From Acidobacteriota bacterium (GTDB taxonomy: Bacteria; Acidobacteriota; Terriglobia; UBA7540), in NCBI GenBank assembly GCA_021838785.1, contig JAKCCV010000019.1:1-64000 (forward strand): DNA of 64,000 bases, written 5' to 3'. Every line of letters begins with the position of its first letter. The stretch's first letter is position 1. A program made the position numbers and the translations under genes. The notes below the pieces were generated by a model. That model ran no database searches. It was not told the origin of the DNA and worked only from the letters and a program-made list of their open reading frames with translations. Below, in pieces: positions 1-9,423 of the stretch.

Positions 1-329
1 AGCGAACAACGGCTTGCAGGCTCGCTCGCTCCCGAGCTTGCAAGCGCAACGGCTTTGTAGAAGTGAACATGAGTCCTTATACCATCCATCGGCTCATGTG
101 TCACTTATTTATGTAACATGACACTAGGGCCTTGAAATAGGGTGAGGATGGCCCTCGAGCTTTTTCCTTATCCGAAACTGAAATCAGAATCCGCATTGGG
201 CGTTCAACGGGCACTCATGCGCCGATGGCCAAAAATGCGAGCCAGCCATCAGCCGGTAACATGCCCGACAGGCTGAGTATGACATCCCGACACCTGTGTC
301 TTCAACCGGAGAGCCGACAGAGGCGAATG
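1..329. other. Window edge and lpxD 3' flank, no supported gene
   Basis: No gene can be supported here. The plus frame starting at base 1 stays open for 19 codons to a TAG at 58-60, so the first 60 bases could be the 3' end of a gene that starts outside the window, but 19 residues are too few to judge. From 61 to 329 I see no coding signal or clear terminator. Confidence 0.3.
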
Positions 330-1340
330 TTACTCCAGAGAAAGTTTTCTCTCCAGCTTGCGCAAGCGGGCGTAGATTTCCGGCAGGCGCACAAAGGCGG
401 CCATACACTTGAGCCACCGGGCATTGTCAATGGCCGGCGAGCCCGAGATGATGCGGTTCGGCTCGACATCGCGTGGGATACCCGATTGCGCCGTCGCAAT
501 GACGTTATCCCCAATGGACAGATGTCCGGCCACGCCAACCTGGCCCGTCAGAAGGACGCTTCTGCCAATTTTGCACGTTCCCGCCAGCCCCACCTGACCG
601 CAAAGCAAAGAATTCTCTCCGATGTCGCACGAGTGGCCGATTTGAACCAAATTATCCACCTTGACGCCGCGTCGCAGGCGGGTTGCGCCAAGCGTCGCGC
701 GGTCCACGCACGTGTTCGCCTGGATTTCAACGCCGTCCTCCAGAATCACTGTCCCCGCCGGAACGATTTTGTAATAAGACCCGTCAGCCTGTTTCGCAAA
801 TCCAAAACCATCGCCGCCCACAATCACTCCGTTCTGGAGGATCACGTCATCGCCGATGGTCACGTGCTCACGGACGACGGCATGGGCATGAGCAAAAAAG
901 CGATGGCCGATCTTGGCCCCTTCATAAATCACCACGTGTCCCTTCAGGACGCAGTCATCACCAATCTCGACGTTTTCCTCAATGATGGCGTAAGGGCCGA
1001 TGGAGGCCCGCTGCCCAAGCTTGGCAGTTGGCGCAATGACGGCCGTGGAGTGGATGCCGGGCGCGGGCCGCGCCGGAGGGTAAAAAAGCTCCATCGCCCG
1101 CGCGAAGGTCAAGTAGGGGTTGGAGGCCCGTAGGGCGGGCCGGCCCCGCGAAGGTTCCTCGGGGGTCAGAATGACGGCGCCCGCCCGCGTCGTGGCGAGT
1201 TGATTCACATATTTGGGATTGGCGAGAAACGCCAGCTCCTCCGGGCCCGCATCTTCGAGGGTATTGACGCCTCGGATTTCCAAATCGCCCGGGCCGTCAA
1301 GTGCGACGCCGAGCTTTTCCGAAAGTTCCTGAAGTTTCAT
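330..1340 (-). CDS. lpxD: UDP-3-O-acylglucosamine N-acyltransferase LpxD
   Basis: Third step of lipid A synthesis: transfers a 3-hydroxyacyl chain from acyl carrier protein to the 2-amino group of UDP-3-O-acylglucosamine in the cytoplasm. The 336 residues match the family length. An N-terminal uridine-binding domain (about 1-100) is followed by a long run of hexapeptide repeats forming the left-handed beta helix (about 100-300). The LpxD hallmark GDGFGF is at 176-181 and the conserved His of the VQIGH motif at 236. The start is supported by GGAGGAGG just upstream. It stands alone here; lpxA, lpxB and fabZ are not adjacent. Its presence implies an outer membrane with lipid A. Confidence 0.95.
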   Translation of the reverse strand: MKLQELSEKLGVALDGPGDLEIRGVNTLEDAGPEELAFLANPKYVNQLATTRAGAVILTPEEPSRGRPALRASNPYLTFARAMELFYPPARPAPGIHSTAVIAPTAKLGQRASIGPYAIIEENVEIGDDCVLKGHVVIYEGAKIGHRFFAHAHAVVREHVTIGDDVILQNGVIVGGDGFGFAKQADGSYYKIVPAGTVILEDGVEIQANTCVDRATLGATRLRRGVKVDNLVQIGHSCDIGENSLLCGQVGLAGTCKIGRSVLLTGQVGVAGHLSIGDNVIATAQSGIPRDVEPNRIISGSPAIDNARWLKCMAAFVRLPEIYARLRKLERKLSLE

Positions 1341-1783
1341 AACGCCTCCTCCACCTGGCCAGGTTCGCTGAAGCCGGTTCGCTTATCCCTCCGAGGTTCG
1401 GTCGGGTGGGGCAGCGCGATTCAACTCGGCCAAACACCGACCGGATAAGTACTAAAGTACCATTACGTGTGTACTCTTGGCGTGGGGCAGGCGCGCGCGC
1501 AAAATGTTGTCAATGGAAGTAGGACGCGCAAGGCGGATATTTCGGCCTCTACCCGAAAACGCCCCGCGGAGTGAGAAGGAGAATGAACCCGACGGCGTTC
1601 GATCCGATGGGTTACCAAGCAGACGGAGCGGGGAATTGGCAGGTCGTCGTTCCCAGGAAGGCCAAGCCCCGCTTTCCGCTCCGATCATGGCGATTCCCCT
1701 ATGCGTTACCAAGTCGTCAAGACCCTTGTTCTGTAGGCCGAAACCGGTTAAAGTGATAGTGGTGTTAGGCGGTAGGCACTGAG
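1341..1783. other. Divergent intergenic region, lpxD / PilZ gene
   Basis: About 440 bases between two divergently transcribed genes. Open frames exist on both strands, but none has a recognisable protein or a convincing ribosome binding site. It should hold the promoters of lpxD and of the PilZ gene; I could not pick a convincing -35/-10 pair. No cyclic-di-GMP riboswitch core was recognised ahead of the PilZ gene. Confidence 0.4.
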
Positions 1784-2119
1784 ATGAGCAATTACACGAA
1801 CGGCATTCGCGCTGGGGTACGAATTCCCGTCAAGTTGCCCGTGCTGGTGCAGTGGAAAACCCAAGGCGGGACGCTACGGGAGGCGTGGGGTAAAACCGGC
1901 AACATCAGCGCCAACGGCCTGTTCATCCAAGCTCCGGTGCGATTGCCGCACGATACAAGAATCACGTTTGTGGTGGAGCTGCCGACCCATATCACAAAGA
2001 GTCCGGTTCAACTCCACGGACAAGGGCGAGTGGTACGTCAACCCTTGGGGCGTTTGGCGGGTGGCATCGGGGCCATCATTGACCAATACGAGCTGCGGAG
2101 CCCCGGGGGACATGCGTAG
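1784..2119 (+). CDS. PilZ domain protein
   Basis: A 111-residue single-domain PilZ protein. Both halves of the cyclic-di-GMP signature are visible: RxxxR at residues 9-13 and the (D/N)xSxxG motif as NISANG around 40-46, followed by the family's beta barrel. It probably acts as a small cytoplasmic cyclic-di-GMP receptor that passes the signal to a partner; nothing in the sequence names that partner. It reads toward the response regulator gene about 180 bases downstream, which may or may not be co-transcribed. The PilZ fold is clear; ligand binding is inferred from the two motifs. Confidence 0.85.
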   Translation: MSNYTNGIRAGVRIPVKLPVLVQWKTQGGTLREAWGKTGNISANGLFIQAPVRLPHDTRITFVVELPTHITKSPVQLHGQGRVVRQPLGRLAGGIGAIIDQYELRSPGGHA

Positions 2120-2300
2120 CGCTAGGGGTCCAGAGCTTCAGCGATAGAAAACCTAGGTGCCGGCTGGAAGGCCCTTTGCATCTCCGAGGGGGGCGCAACG
2201 GCCCGTCCCGCTGACGACCGGAGGATGGCCTCGAAAGTTTCAGTAAGCCCCCCAAGCACCCGACCCTTGAGCGAAAGTTGGAATCTCTCCCTGCTCTGAC

Positions 2301-2984
2301 ATGCGCCGACCATCTCACGGTCATCACCGAATTGCCATCTTAATCGCGGATCAAGGCGGAGTGTTTCGCCTGGGGTTAAAAAGGCTGCTGAGTCTAGAGG
2401 ATGATCTAAGGGTTGTGGCGCAGGCAGAAAATCCCCCCCAAATCCTCGCGGCCGTTCGATCCTTTCATCCGGATATTGCGTTTGTGCAGTCCGAGTTGGC
2501 GGGCGAAGAAGTGCTCGATGGGGTGAAGAGCCAAGCTCCCCAGTGCAAGGTGGTGGTGATGGCCTCTTCGAGTCTGGAGGAAGAAACACCCCGTTTTCTG
2601 GAGATGGGCGCCTCGGGAATAATTTCCAAGTCCGTTGAGCCGGAAATGTTTGTCAAGTGCGCGCGGAAGGTGTATGTCGGCGAGGTGTGGGCTCCCAAGG
2701 CTCAAATGGCGCGCCTTTCCGGTGTGGGTCAAGCCGGCCATCGCCGAACTCGGCCGGCGGACACGCTGACGCAGCGGGAAAAAACCATTATCAGTTATCT
2801 CACCCAGGGATGGAGGAACCGAGAAATCGCGCGACAGCTCTCCATCACCGAGCAAACGGTCAAGAACCACCTTCGCTCGATCTATGACAAGGTCGGTGTC
2901 TCCGACCGGTTGGAGCTCGTTCTCTACGCGATCCATCGCCGGCTTGATTTGCCCCCCATCGAACCCCTCGAGCGCTCGGCGTAG
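2301..2984 (+). CDS. NarL/LuxR-type response regulator, atypical receiver
   Basis: A 227-residue protein with an N-terminal receiver-like domain (about 11-130) and a C-terminal LuxR helix-turn-helix (about 152-216, starting LTQREKTI and containing the recognition helix region TEQTVKNHL). In NarL-family receivers the phosphoacceptor Asp follows a P-D-x-x-x-x stretch; here that position is Gln63 (PDIAFVQSE). The usual acidic pair is reduced to Asp17 followed by Gln, while the conserved Lys (110) is kept. It is therefore probably regulated by something other than phosphotransfer. No histidine kinase is adjacent. The start is the first in-frame ATG; the ribosome binding site is weak, so a nearby start is possible. 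Confidence 0.85.
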   Translation: MRRPSHGHHRIAILIADQGGVFRLGLKRLLSLEDDLRVVAQAENPPQILAAVRSFHPDIAFVQSELAGEEVLDGVKSQAPQCKVVVMASSSLEEETPRFLEMGASGIISKSVEPEMFVKCARKVYVGEVWAPKAQMARLSGVGQAGHRRTRPADTLTQREKTIISYLTQGWRNREIARQLSITEQTVKNHLRSIYDKVGVSDRLELVLYAIHRRLDLPPIEPLERSA

Positions 2985-3281
2985 GCCGAACCCATCCACG
3001 AGGCCTGGGAGTCTTTCCCTCCAAACGGTGCCCCGTTTTTCTATTGCCGAAGGCCGGAAGATTGAAATTTGTATGCCCCGAAACGATTGTGGTAAGATAC
3101 GCCGCGTTTCGGTCCGGCCGATGCGGTCCAGTCGGAAGGCAGACAGGAACCCTCGGCCGAGCAACCCGGAATCCTTGAGACCAGTTTTGGGGGGCGCTCG
3201 CCCGCTTAGCGGAAGCATGGCGGGGCGTGTCGGACGCTCACATGTCTGGAACGTTGAAACTTTAAGTCCCAGGCAGGCACG

Positions 3282-4277
3282 ATGGCTCAAACCCATCATC
3301 ACGAGGGCGTCTTGGGCACCCGCCAAGACACCAAAGAAAGTTCAGGGGGCGCTCGCGCGGAGAACCACCACGCTTCGCAAGCTCCTGCCGAGTGGGCGGC
3401 CGATCTCCTGGAATTTCTGGATTATATCCGGGTGGAGAAAGGCCTGGCTCCTAACACCATTGCGGCCTATCGCCGCGACCTCGGCGAGTTCTTTGCCTAT
3501 ATGGACCGACTCAGGCGTGATGACACAAAGGCCAGCCGTGAGGACCTGCGAAAGTTTTTCGAACACTTGTACGAGCGGGGCCTGAGCGGGCGGTCGGTGG
3601 CGCGGCATTTGGCAGCGCTGCGTCATTTCTACGCCTACCTCAACAAGGAAGGCCGCATTGGCTCGAACCCGGCTCGGGAACTCGATTCGCCGAGGATTGG
3701 GCAAACTCTGCCGAAATACCTGAGCTACGGGGACGTGGAAGCCTTGCTGTCGCAGCCGAACCCTGCCACCCCGCTCGGGTTGCGCGACCGCGCTTTGTTG
3801 GAGCTGCTCTATGCAACCGGCATGAGAGTTTCCGAACTGCTTCACGTGTGCTGGGCTGACTTTGAGCCGAATCTGGGCGTCATTCGCTGTCGGGGCAAGG
3901 GAGGCAAGGAACGATTGATTCCAGTGGGCAAATCGGCTCTTCAGGCCATTGCCGCGTATCTACGCGCGGGCCGTCCCCAATTGCTCCGGCGGCCGGATGT
4001 GCCGTATTTGTTTCTGAATCGGCGAGGGCGAGCGCTCACGAGAGTCGGCTTTTGGAAGGTGTTGAGAGGGTATGCCCGGGCGGCGGGCATTCGCACCCCG
4101 CTCAGTCCGCACACCCTTCGGCACTCTTTTGCCACCCACTTGCTCGAGCGGGGCGCCGACCTTCGCTCGATTCAAATCATGCTGGGGCACAGCAACATCT
4201 CGACGACCCAACTCTATACGAATGTCATAAAGGAGCGTTTGCGGCAGGTCTATCAAGCCCATCATCCGCGCGCTTGA
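3282..4277 (+). CDS. xerD: Tyrosine recombinase XerC/XerD
   Basis: A 331-residue tyrosine recombinase of the size and layout of the chromosome-dimer resolvases. The N-terminal SAM-like core-binding domain covers about 38-125 and the catalytic domain about 150-325. All active-site residues are visible: Arg182 (ATGMRVSELL), Lys206/209 (GKGGKER), His277 and Arg280 (HTLRHSFATH), His303 (LGHSN) and the nucleophile Tyr312. The first 35 residues are a poorly conserved His-rich extension, so translation may begin later. The stop lies 3 bases before the next gene (CCA-adding enzyme), suggesting one transcript. XerC and XerD cannot be separated by eye, so the symbol is approximate. Location outside any element and full catalytic set favour a housekeeping role. 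Confidence 0.88.
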   Translation: MAQTHHHEGVLGTRQDTKESSGGARAENHHASQAPAEWAADLLEFLDYIRVEKGLAPNTIAAYRRDLGEFFAYMDRLRRDDTKASREDLRKFFEHLYERGLSGRSVARHLAALRHFYAYLNKEGRIGSNPARELDSPRIGQTLPKYLSYGDVEALLSQPNPATPLGLRDRALLELLYATGMRVSELLHVCWADFEPNLGVIRCRGKGGKERLIPVGKSALQAIAAYLRAGRPQLLRRPDVPYLFLNRRGRALTRVGFWKVLRGYARAAGIRTPLSPHTLRHSFATHLLERGADLRSIQIMLGHSNISTTQLYTNVIKERLRQVYQAHHPRA

Positions 4278-4280
4278 GCC

Positions 4281-5810
4281 ATGAGCGACTATAACTTTTT
4301 GATGGAAAGCAAATTATCCCCCCGCCAGTTCCGGGTGGTCAACCTTTTGGCCCAGGCCGCAAGCGCCGAGGGGCTCAATTTTTATCTTGTGGGCGGCGCG
4401 GTTCGTGACCTGACCTACGGACAGCCGATTATTCGCGATTTGGATTTTGCCGTGGAGGGTCATCCTGAGAAGATTCTCCGTCACCTCCAAACTCCTCGCC
4501 CTGCCGTGCGGCGGCGCGGCGAGCCCGGCCCCGTCCCGTCCCATGAAGACGAAGTGTGGTTGGAGGAGGCGCGATATGACGCGCGGTGGGTTTCGGCCGA
4601 AATATACTTTTCGAGCGGCGTCCGCGCGGAGGTCAGCCAGTGCCGGCGAGAAGATTACTCGCAGCCCGGCAAACCACCGGAAATCGTGCCGGCGACCATC
4701 TTTGAGGATCTGCGGCGGCGAGATTTTGCCCTCAATGCAATGGCCGTCTCGCTGCACCCGAATTCGCGGGGGCTGCTTTTGGACCCGACCAACGGCGGCG
4801 GGGACATTGAGCGGAAAGAAATTCGCGCCCTGCACAGCCGTAGTTTTATAGATGATCCGTCGCGCATTTTTCGACTGGTCCGCCTGGCTCAGCGACTCGG
4901 TTTTAAACCCGAGGAGAAGACGGAAAATTGGCTGCGCTCCGCTCTGGCCCAGCAGTTGCAGAACCGCCTCACGCCAGAGCAACAAGGCCGGGAACTGGAA
5001 GCCATCCTTCGCGAAGAAAATCCCGCTCGAACGCTCAAATTGCTTGCCGATCGAGGCTGGTTGACGGCACTGGATCGGAATCTGGCGCGGGTCCGCTACG
5101 AGCGCCTTCAGAAGATTCATGCGTTGGCGCAAAAATTCCCCGAGGATGACCTGTTTTTGTTGAACTTTGACGCACTCGTCGCCGGTTTAAGTACAGGACA
5201 ACGGGTGCGCTTGGCCAAAAAAATCATCCGATTTCCCGGCATGCTCAAATTGGCGCTGCACCTTGAACGCGAGGCTAAGAAGCTATCTAAGCACCTTCTC
5301 AGCTCTCGAGCCGCTTCGCCCAGCCAGGTTTGGAAGTTGTTAAGTCCGCAGCCCAGAATTTTGTTGCTCTACCTGCTTGCCTACGCCAGCCAATCTGGAG
5401 TTCAGAATCGAATCAAACACTACCTTTTCAAGGTGCCGCAAATTCAAGCGCGATTGCCCCGGCTGGAACTCCAGGCCTTGGGAGTGAATCCCGGCCCCAA
5501 GATGGAGGAGATTTTAGGCCGTCTGTTTTTTGACCAGCTCGATGGCAAGATCAAGACCTCACAGCAACTGAGCAAAGCGATGAGGTCCTTGGCAGGAATT
5601 CGAGAACCGACTCCCCTTCCGCCGACTCGCCCACGCGCTAAGCCTAAGAAATCGGCGCCCGCCACTCCGGCCAACCCGAGCGACCAACACGAAACGGACC
5701 AAGCCGACGCGCGTCCCACCAGTCGCGCGAGCCAGAAGCCGGGCCGCCCGCCGGGCACGCGACCGCACGCAGCGACTCCGCGCCGAAAGAAATCTCCCTC
5801 GGCTCGATAA
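4281..5810 (+). CDS. CCA-adding tRNA nucleotidyltransferase / poly(A) polymerase family
   Basis: Class II nucleotidyltransferase of the tRNA-maturation family. The GGxVRD motif is at residues 38-43 and the two catalytic aspartates at 53 and 55 (RDLDF). The nucleotide-recognition segments RRRDFALNAMA and DDPSRIFRLVRL follow, then a helical body. Expected reaction: adding CCA, or part of it, to tRNA 3' ends; an A-adding specialisation or poly(A) polymerase cannot be excluded by eye. At 509 residues it is longer than usual, because the last 65 or so residues form a low-complexity tail rich in Pro, Ala, Lys and Arg that may bind RNA. It starts 3 bases after the Xer gene and is probably co-transcribed with it. 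Confidence 0.88.
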   Translation: MSDYNFLMESKLSPRQFRVVNLLAQAASAEGLNFYLVGGAVRDLTYGQPIIRDLDFAVEGHPEKILRHLQTPRPAVRRRGEPGPVPSHEDEVWLEEARYDARWVSAEIYFSSGVRAEVSQCRREDYSQPGKPPEIVPATIFEDLRRRDFALNAMAVSLHPNSRGLLLDPTNGGGDIERKEIRALHSRSFIDDPSRIFRLVRLAQRLGFKPEEKTENWLRSALAQQLQNRLTPEQQGRELEAILREENPARTLKLLADRGWLTALDRNLARVRYERLQKIHALAQKFPEDDLFLLNFDALVAGLSTGQRVRLAKKIIRFPGMLKLALHLEREAKKLSKHLLSSRAASPSQVWKLLSPQPRILLLYLLAYASQSGVQNRIKHYLFKVPQIQARLPRLELQALGVNPGPKMEEILGRLFFDQLDGKIKTSQQLSKAMRSLAGIREPTPLPPTRPRAKPKKSAPATPANPSDQHETDQADARPTSRASQKPGRPPGTRPHAATPRRKKSPSAR

Positions 5811-5892
5811 CAGGTTCCTGGGCGACGGCGAGGGCTCCCCAACGCCTCAAAGCCACGGCAGAACGCCCGCCCACGTGATAAAATGTCGGGCG

Positions 5893-8800
5893 ATGGATTC
5901 CGCGAACTTCGTTCACCTGCACCTTCATACGGATTACAGTTTGCTGGATGGCGCCTGTGCCATTTCTCGGCTGATGGAGCGGGCTGCCGAGCTCAAAATG
6001 CCGGCCGTCGCCCTGACCGATCACGGCAACCTGTTTGGGGCCGTGAAATTCCATAAAGCAGCCATTCAGCATGGCTTGAAACCCATCATTGGTTGCGAGG
6101 TGTACGTCGCCGGCACGAACCGCTTTGACCGCTCCCCCGAATCGGAGCGTCCCTATCACCTCGTTCTCCTTTGCGAAAACGATCGGGGCTATCGCAATCT
6201 TATCAAGCTGGCTTCGGCCGCCTATCTGGAAGGCTACTATTACCGGCCGCGAATTGATAAGGATCTCCTGGCACGTCATTCCGAGGGGTTGATCGCTCTT
6301 TCCGCCTGCCTGCGAGGCGAAGTCGCCAATGCGCTCCTCCTGGAGCGGTACGACGCCGCCCGTCAGGCTGCGTACGACCTGCAAGATATCTTCCACAAGG
6401 GTAATTTCTATCTTGAGATCCAAAACCAGGGATTGCCCGAAGAGCAAAAAATCAACCCGCAGCTCGTCCAGCTTTCGCGGGAGACGGGCATTCCTTTGGT
6501 GGCCACCAACGATTGCCATTATTTGACCCAAGCCGATGCGCGAGCCCAGGAAGTACTGGTGTGCATTCAAACCGGCAAGACGCTCTCCGACACCAACCGC
6601 ATGAGGTTTCCTACCGATCAGTTCTATTTCAAATCTTTCGAAGAGATGCGGGCAGTTTTTGCGGAGATTCAGGAGGCGATAGGCCGGACGGTTGAAATTG
6701 CCGAGCGGTGCAACGTTCATCTGGACAAAGAGCAACATGTTTTCCCTCACTTTGAGGTGCCGGCAGGAGAAACGCTGGACAGCTATTTTGAAAAGGTCGC
6801 CCGCCAAGGATTTGAGCAGCGTCGCCAACGGTTGGGGCAACAGCAAGCCGAAGGCAGGCTGCGTCATCCTCTGAAGGCCTACGAGGAACGGCTGGAGCAG
6901 GAAATCAGCCTGATTCAGCGGATGCGCTTCGCGGGCTACTTCTTGATTGTCTGGGATTTTATCCGTTTTGCCCGGGAGGCCGGCATTCCGGTGGGACCGG
7001 GGCGTGGCTCGGCAGCAGGCAGTTTGGTTTCCTACGCGCTCGGCATCACGGACATTGACCCGCTCCAGCACGGCTTGTTGTTTGAGCGGTTCCTCAATCC
7101 GGAACGCATTAGCTTCCCGGACATTGACATTGATTTCTGCATGCGCCGTCGGAACGAAGTGATTGACTATGTGACCGACAAATATGGACGGGAGAACGTC
7201 AGCCAAATTATCACCTTCGGCACGATGGGCGCGAAGGCCGTCGTGCGCGACGCCGGCCGAGTGCTGGGCATGCCTTTCGCCGAGGTGGACCGAATCGCCA
7301 AACTAATTCCGAACACCTTGAACATCACGCTCGAAGAGGCCCTTCAACAGACGCCGGAACTTCGGCAGTTGCAACAAGGCGATCCTCGCATCGCTGATTT
7401 GCTTCAGATTTCCATGCAATTGGAAGGGCTGGCGCGCCACGCCTCCACGCACGCCGCCGGGGTGGTTATTTCACCCCAGCCTCTTCAGGAAATCGTTCCC
7501 CTGTTCAAGAGCAATAAGAACGAAATTACGACCCAGTATGCGATGGACGATCTGGAGAAAATTGGCCTGCTCAAGATGGACTTTTTGGGCCTCACCACCT
7601 TAACGGTCTTAGACGATGCCCTGCGCTTAATCCATACGACGCGGGGAGAGAAGCTGGAATTGGACGCTATCCCCACAGACGATGCGGCGACTTATGAGCT
7701 GCTCGGTAAAGGGCTGACGGCCGGCATCTTTCAATTTGAGAGTCGCGGCATGACGGATATTCTGCGCCGCGCCCACCCCAGTCGGCTGAGCGACTTGACG
7801 GCGTTGAACGCGCTCTATCGCCCCGGCCCCATCCAAGGTGGGATGATTGATGACTTTGTCGCCCGCAAAAGCGGCAAAAAGCAGGTTGCCTATGACCTGC
7901 CCGAACTCCAAGAAATCTTGGAAGAGACTTACGGCGTCATTGTTTATCAGGAGCAAGTGATGCAGATCGCCGCCCGCGTGGCGGGTTTCAGCCTCGGCGA
8001 AGCGGATGTGTTGCGCCGCGCCATGGGCAAAAAGAAACCCGAGGAAATGGCCGCCATGCGCGAAAAGTTCTTGGCTGGGGCGAAGCAGCGCCGCGTGCCC
8101 CCGAAAAAGGCGGAAAAACTTTTTGACCTGATGGCCCAATTTGCCGGCTACGGATTTAACAAATCGCATTCGGCCGCCTATGCCCTGATTGCTTATCAGA
8201 CGGCCTTTTTGAAGGCGCATTATCCGGTGGAATTTATGGCCGCGTTGCTCACCTCGGAAATCGGCAACACCGAAAAGCTGACGTTTTATCTGAGCGAGTG
8301 CCGGGATATGGGCATCGGCATTTTGCCCCCGGATGCCAACTCCTCCGACATGGACTTTACCCCCCAGGGCAACCAGATACGCTTCGGGTTAATGGCCATC
8401 AAGAATGCGGGGGAAGCCGCCATTTGTTCGGTGCTGGAGGCAAGAAAGACGCTCGGGCGGTTCGACAACTTCTATCAGTTCTGCGAGCATGTGGATTTGC
8501 GCCTGCTGAACAAGCGGGTGATGGAGAGTTTGATTAAGGCGGGGGCGCTCGATTCGTTGGGGGCGCGGCGCGCTCAAATGATGGCGGCGCTTGATGCGGC
8601 GATGGAGCACGGCGCACGGCGGCAGCGCGAGGCGCAGAGCGGCCAGCATGGGTTATTTATGAATGGCCGCGAGGCCGTCACCGTCCTCCAGCCAGAGTTG
8701 CCGAACGCTCCCGAGCTGTCCGAGGCTGACCGCCTGGCCGGTGAGAAGGAGGTGTTGGGCGTTTATGTGACCGGCCATCCGCTCGATAAGTATCGGAGCC

Positions 8801-9381
8801 AGTTGGCGGCCCTGACGCACTACGATAGTTCGTCCGTCGAAGAGTTGTCCCATGACGCGCCGGTAACCCTAGGTGGGATTCTGAGCAGCCTTCGTATCCG
8901 ACCGAGTCGCAAGGGTGACTTGTGGGCCGCCGGCGTGCTCGAAGATTGGCGAGGCACGGTGGAATTGTTGGTGTTTCCCCAGGCGTACCAACAACTGAAG
9001 GACGTCCTCAAGCCGGATGTGGCCGTGTTCGTTAAAGGTCGGGTTCGGCTGGAGGAGAATTCTCGCCCCAAAGTCGTGGTGAGCGAAGCTAAACTTCTGG
9101 AGCAGGCGGTGAATGGAAACGGCAAAGGTCTTCGCTTGCGGGTGAATTTGGATCACGCGGATGGAGGCTTGATGGACCGCCTGGAAGCCCTGCTGCGCGA
9201 ATGCCCCGGTCAGGATCGTGTCATCTTTGAAGTGGAGCGGACGGGTAGCTTTCGCGCTCTCTTGCAGCCGTGGCCGAAGTTGGGCGTCCGTGACGGAGAA
9301 GAGTTCCGAGCGCGGGCGGCAGCGTTGCTCGGCGAAGACGCCGTCATTCAGGAGACGGAGAAGCCGATGGTTGCCAAGTGA
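5893..9381 (+). CDS. dnaE: DNA polymerase III subunit alpha
   Basis: Replicative polymerase of about 1162 residues. An N-terminal PHP domain opens with HLHTDYSLLDGA and continues with LTDHGNLFGA. The family C palm carries the catalytic carboxylates in PDIDIDF (Asp410, 412, 414). Fingers, a helix-hairpin-helix region (KNAGEAA) and a C-terminal OB-fold (about 980-1060) follow. I chose the ATG at 5893 rather than the in-frame codon at 5875, because the preceding six residues are not conserved and the PHP domain starts at once after this Met. It is the standard DnaE1 layout, not the shorter DnaE2. accA follows about 40 bases downstream, an arrangement also seen in other bacteria, so the two may share a transcript. 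Confidence 0.96.
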   Translation: MDSANFVHLHLHTDYSLLDGACAISRLMERAAELKMPAVALTDHGNLFGAVKFHKAAIQHGLKPIIGCEVYVAGTNRFDRSPESERPYHLVLLCENDRGYRNLIKLASAAYLEGYYYRPRIDKDLLARHSEGLIALSACLRGEVANALLLERYDAARQAAYDLQDIFHKGNFYLEIQNQGLPEEQKINPQLVQLSRETGIPLVATNDCHYLTQADARAQEVLVCIQTGKTLSDTNRMRFPTDQFYFKSFEEMRAVFAEIQEAIGRTVEIAERCNVHLDKEQHVFPHFEVPAGETLDSYFEKVARQGFEQRRQRLGQQQAEGRLRHPLKAYEERLEQEISLIQRMRFAGYFLIVWDFIRFAREAGIPVGPGRGSAAGSLVSYALGITDIDPLQHGLLFERFLNPERISFPDIDIDFCMRRRNEVIDYVTDKYGRENVSQIITFGTMGAKAVVRDAGRVLGMPFAEVDRIAKLIPNTLNITLEEALQQTPELRQLQQGDPRIADLLQISMQLEGLARHASTHAAGVVISPQPLQEIVPLFKSNKNEITTQYAMDDLEKIGLLKMDFLGLTTLTVLDDALRLIHTTRGEKLELDAIPTDDAATYELLGKGLTAGIFQFESRGMTDILRRAHPSRLSDLTALNALYRPGPIQGGMIDDFVARKSGKKQVAYDLPELQEILEETYGVIVYQEQVMQIAARVAGFSLGEADVLRRAMGKKKPEEMAAMREKFLAGAKQRRVPPKKAEKLFDLMAQFAGYGFNKSHSAAYALIAYQTAFLKAHYPVEFMAALLTSEIGNTEKLTFYLSECRDMGIGILPPDANSSDMDFTPQGNQIRFGLMAIKNAGEAAICSVLEARKTLGRFDNFYQFCEHVDLRLLNKRVMESLIKAGALDSLGARRAQMMAALDAAMEHGARRQREAQSGQHGLFMNGREAVTVLQPELPNAPELSEADRLAGEKEVLGVYVTGHPLDKYRSQLAALTHYDSSSVEELSHDAPVTLGGILSSLRIRPSRKGDLWAAGVLEDWRGTVELLVFPQAYQQLKDVLKPDVAVFVKGRVRLEENSRPKVVVSEAKLLEQAVNGNGKGLRLRVNLDHADGGLMDRLEALLRECPGQDRVIFEVERTGSFRALLQPWPKLGVRDGEEFRARAAALLGEDAVIQETEKPMVAK

Positions 9382-9423
9382 GCCGCGCTCGACGGCCCTC
9401 GGCTGGAGAGGAACAGACGATTT

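Noticed and set aside
225-1133. 302-codon plus-strand frame
   Set aside because: It lies wholly on the opposite strand of lpxD, and its product is Arg/His-rich with no known fold; a GC-rich antisense shadow.
1600-1783. Cyclic-di-GMP riboswitch before the PilZ gene
   Set aside because: No GEMM core or tetraloop/receptor pattern was recognisable.
3282-4277. Xer recombinase as a mobile-element integrase
   Set aside because: Its neighbours are core genes, it is tightly linked to the CCA enzyme gene, and size and motifs fit housekeeping XerC/D.
5644-7206. 520-codon minus-strand frame
   Set aside because: Antisense to the CCA enzyme tail and dnaE; the true frame has clear PHP and palm motifs.
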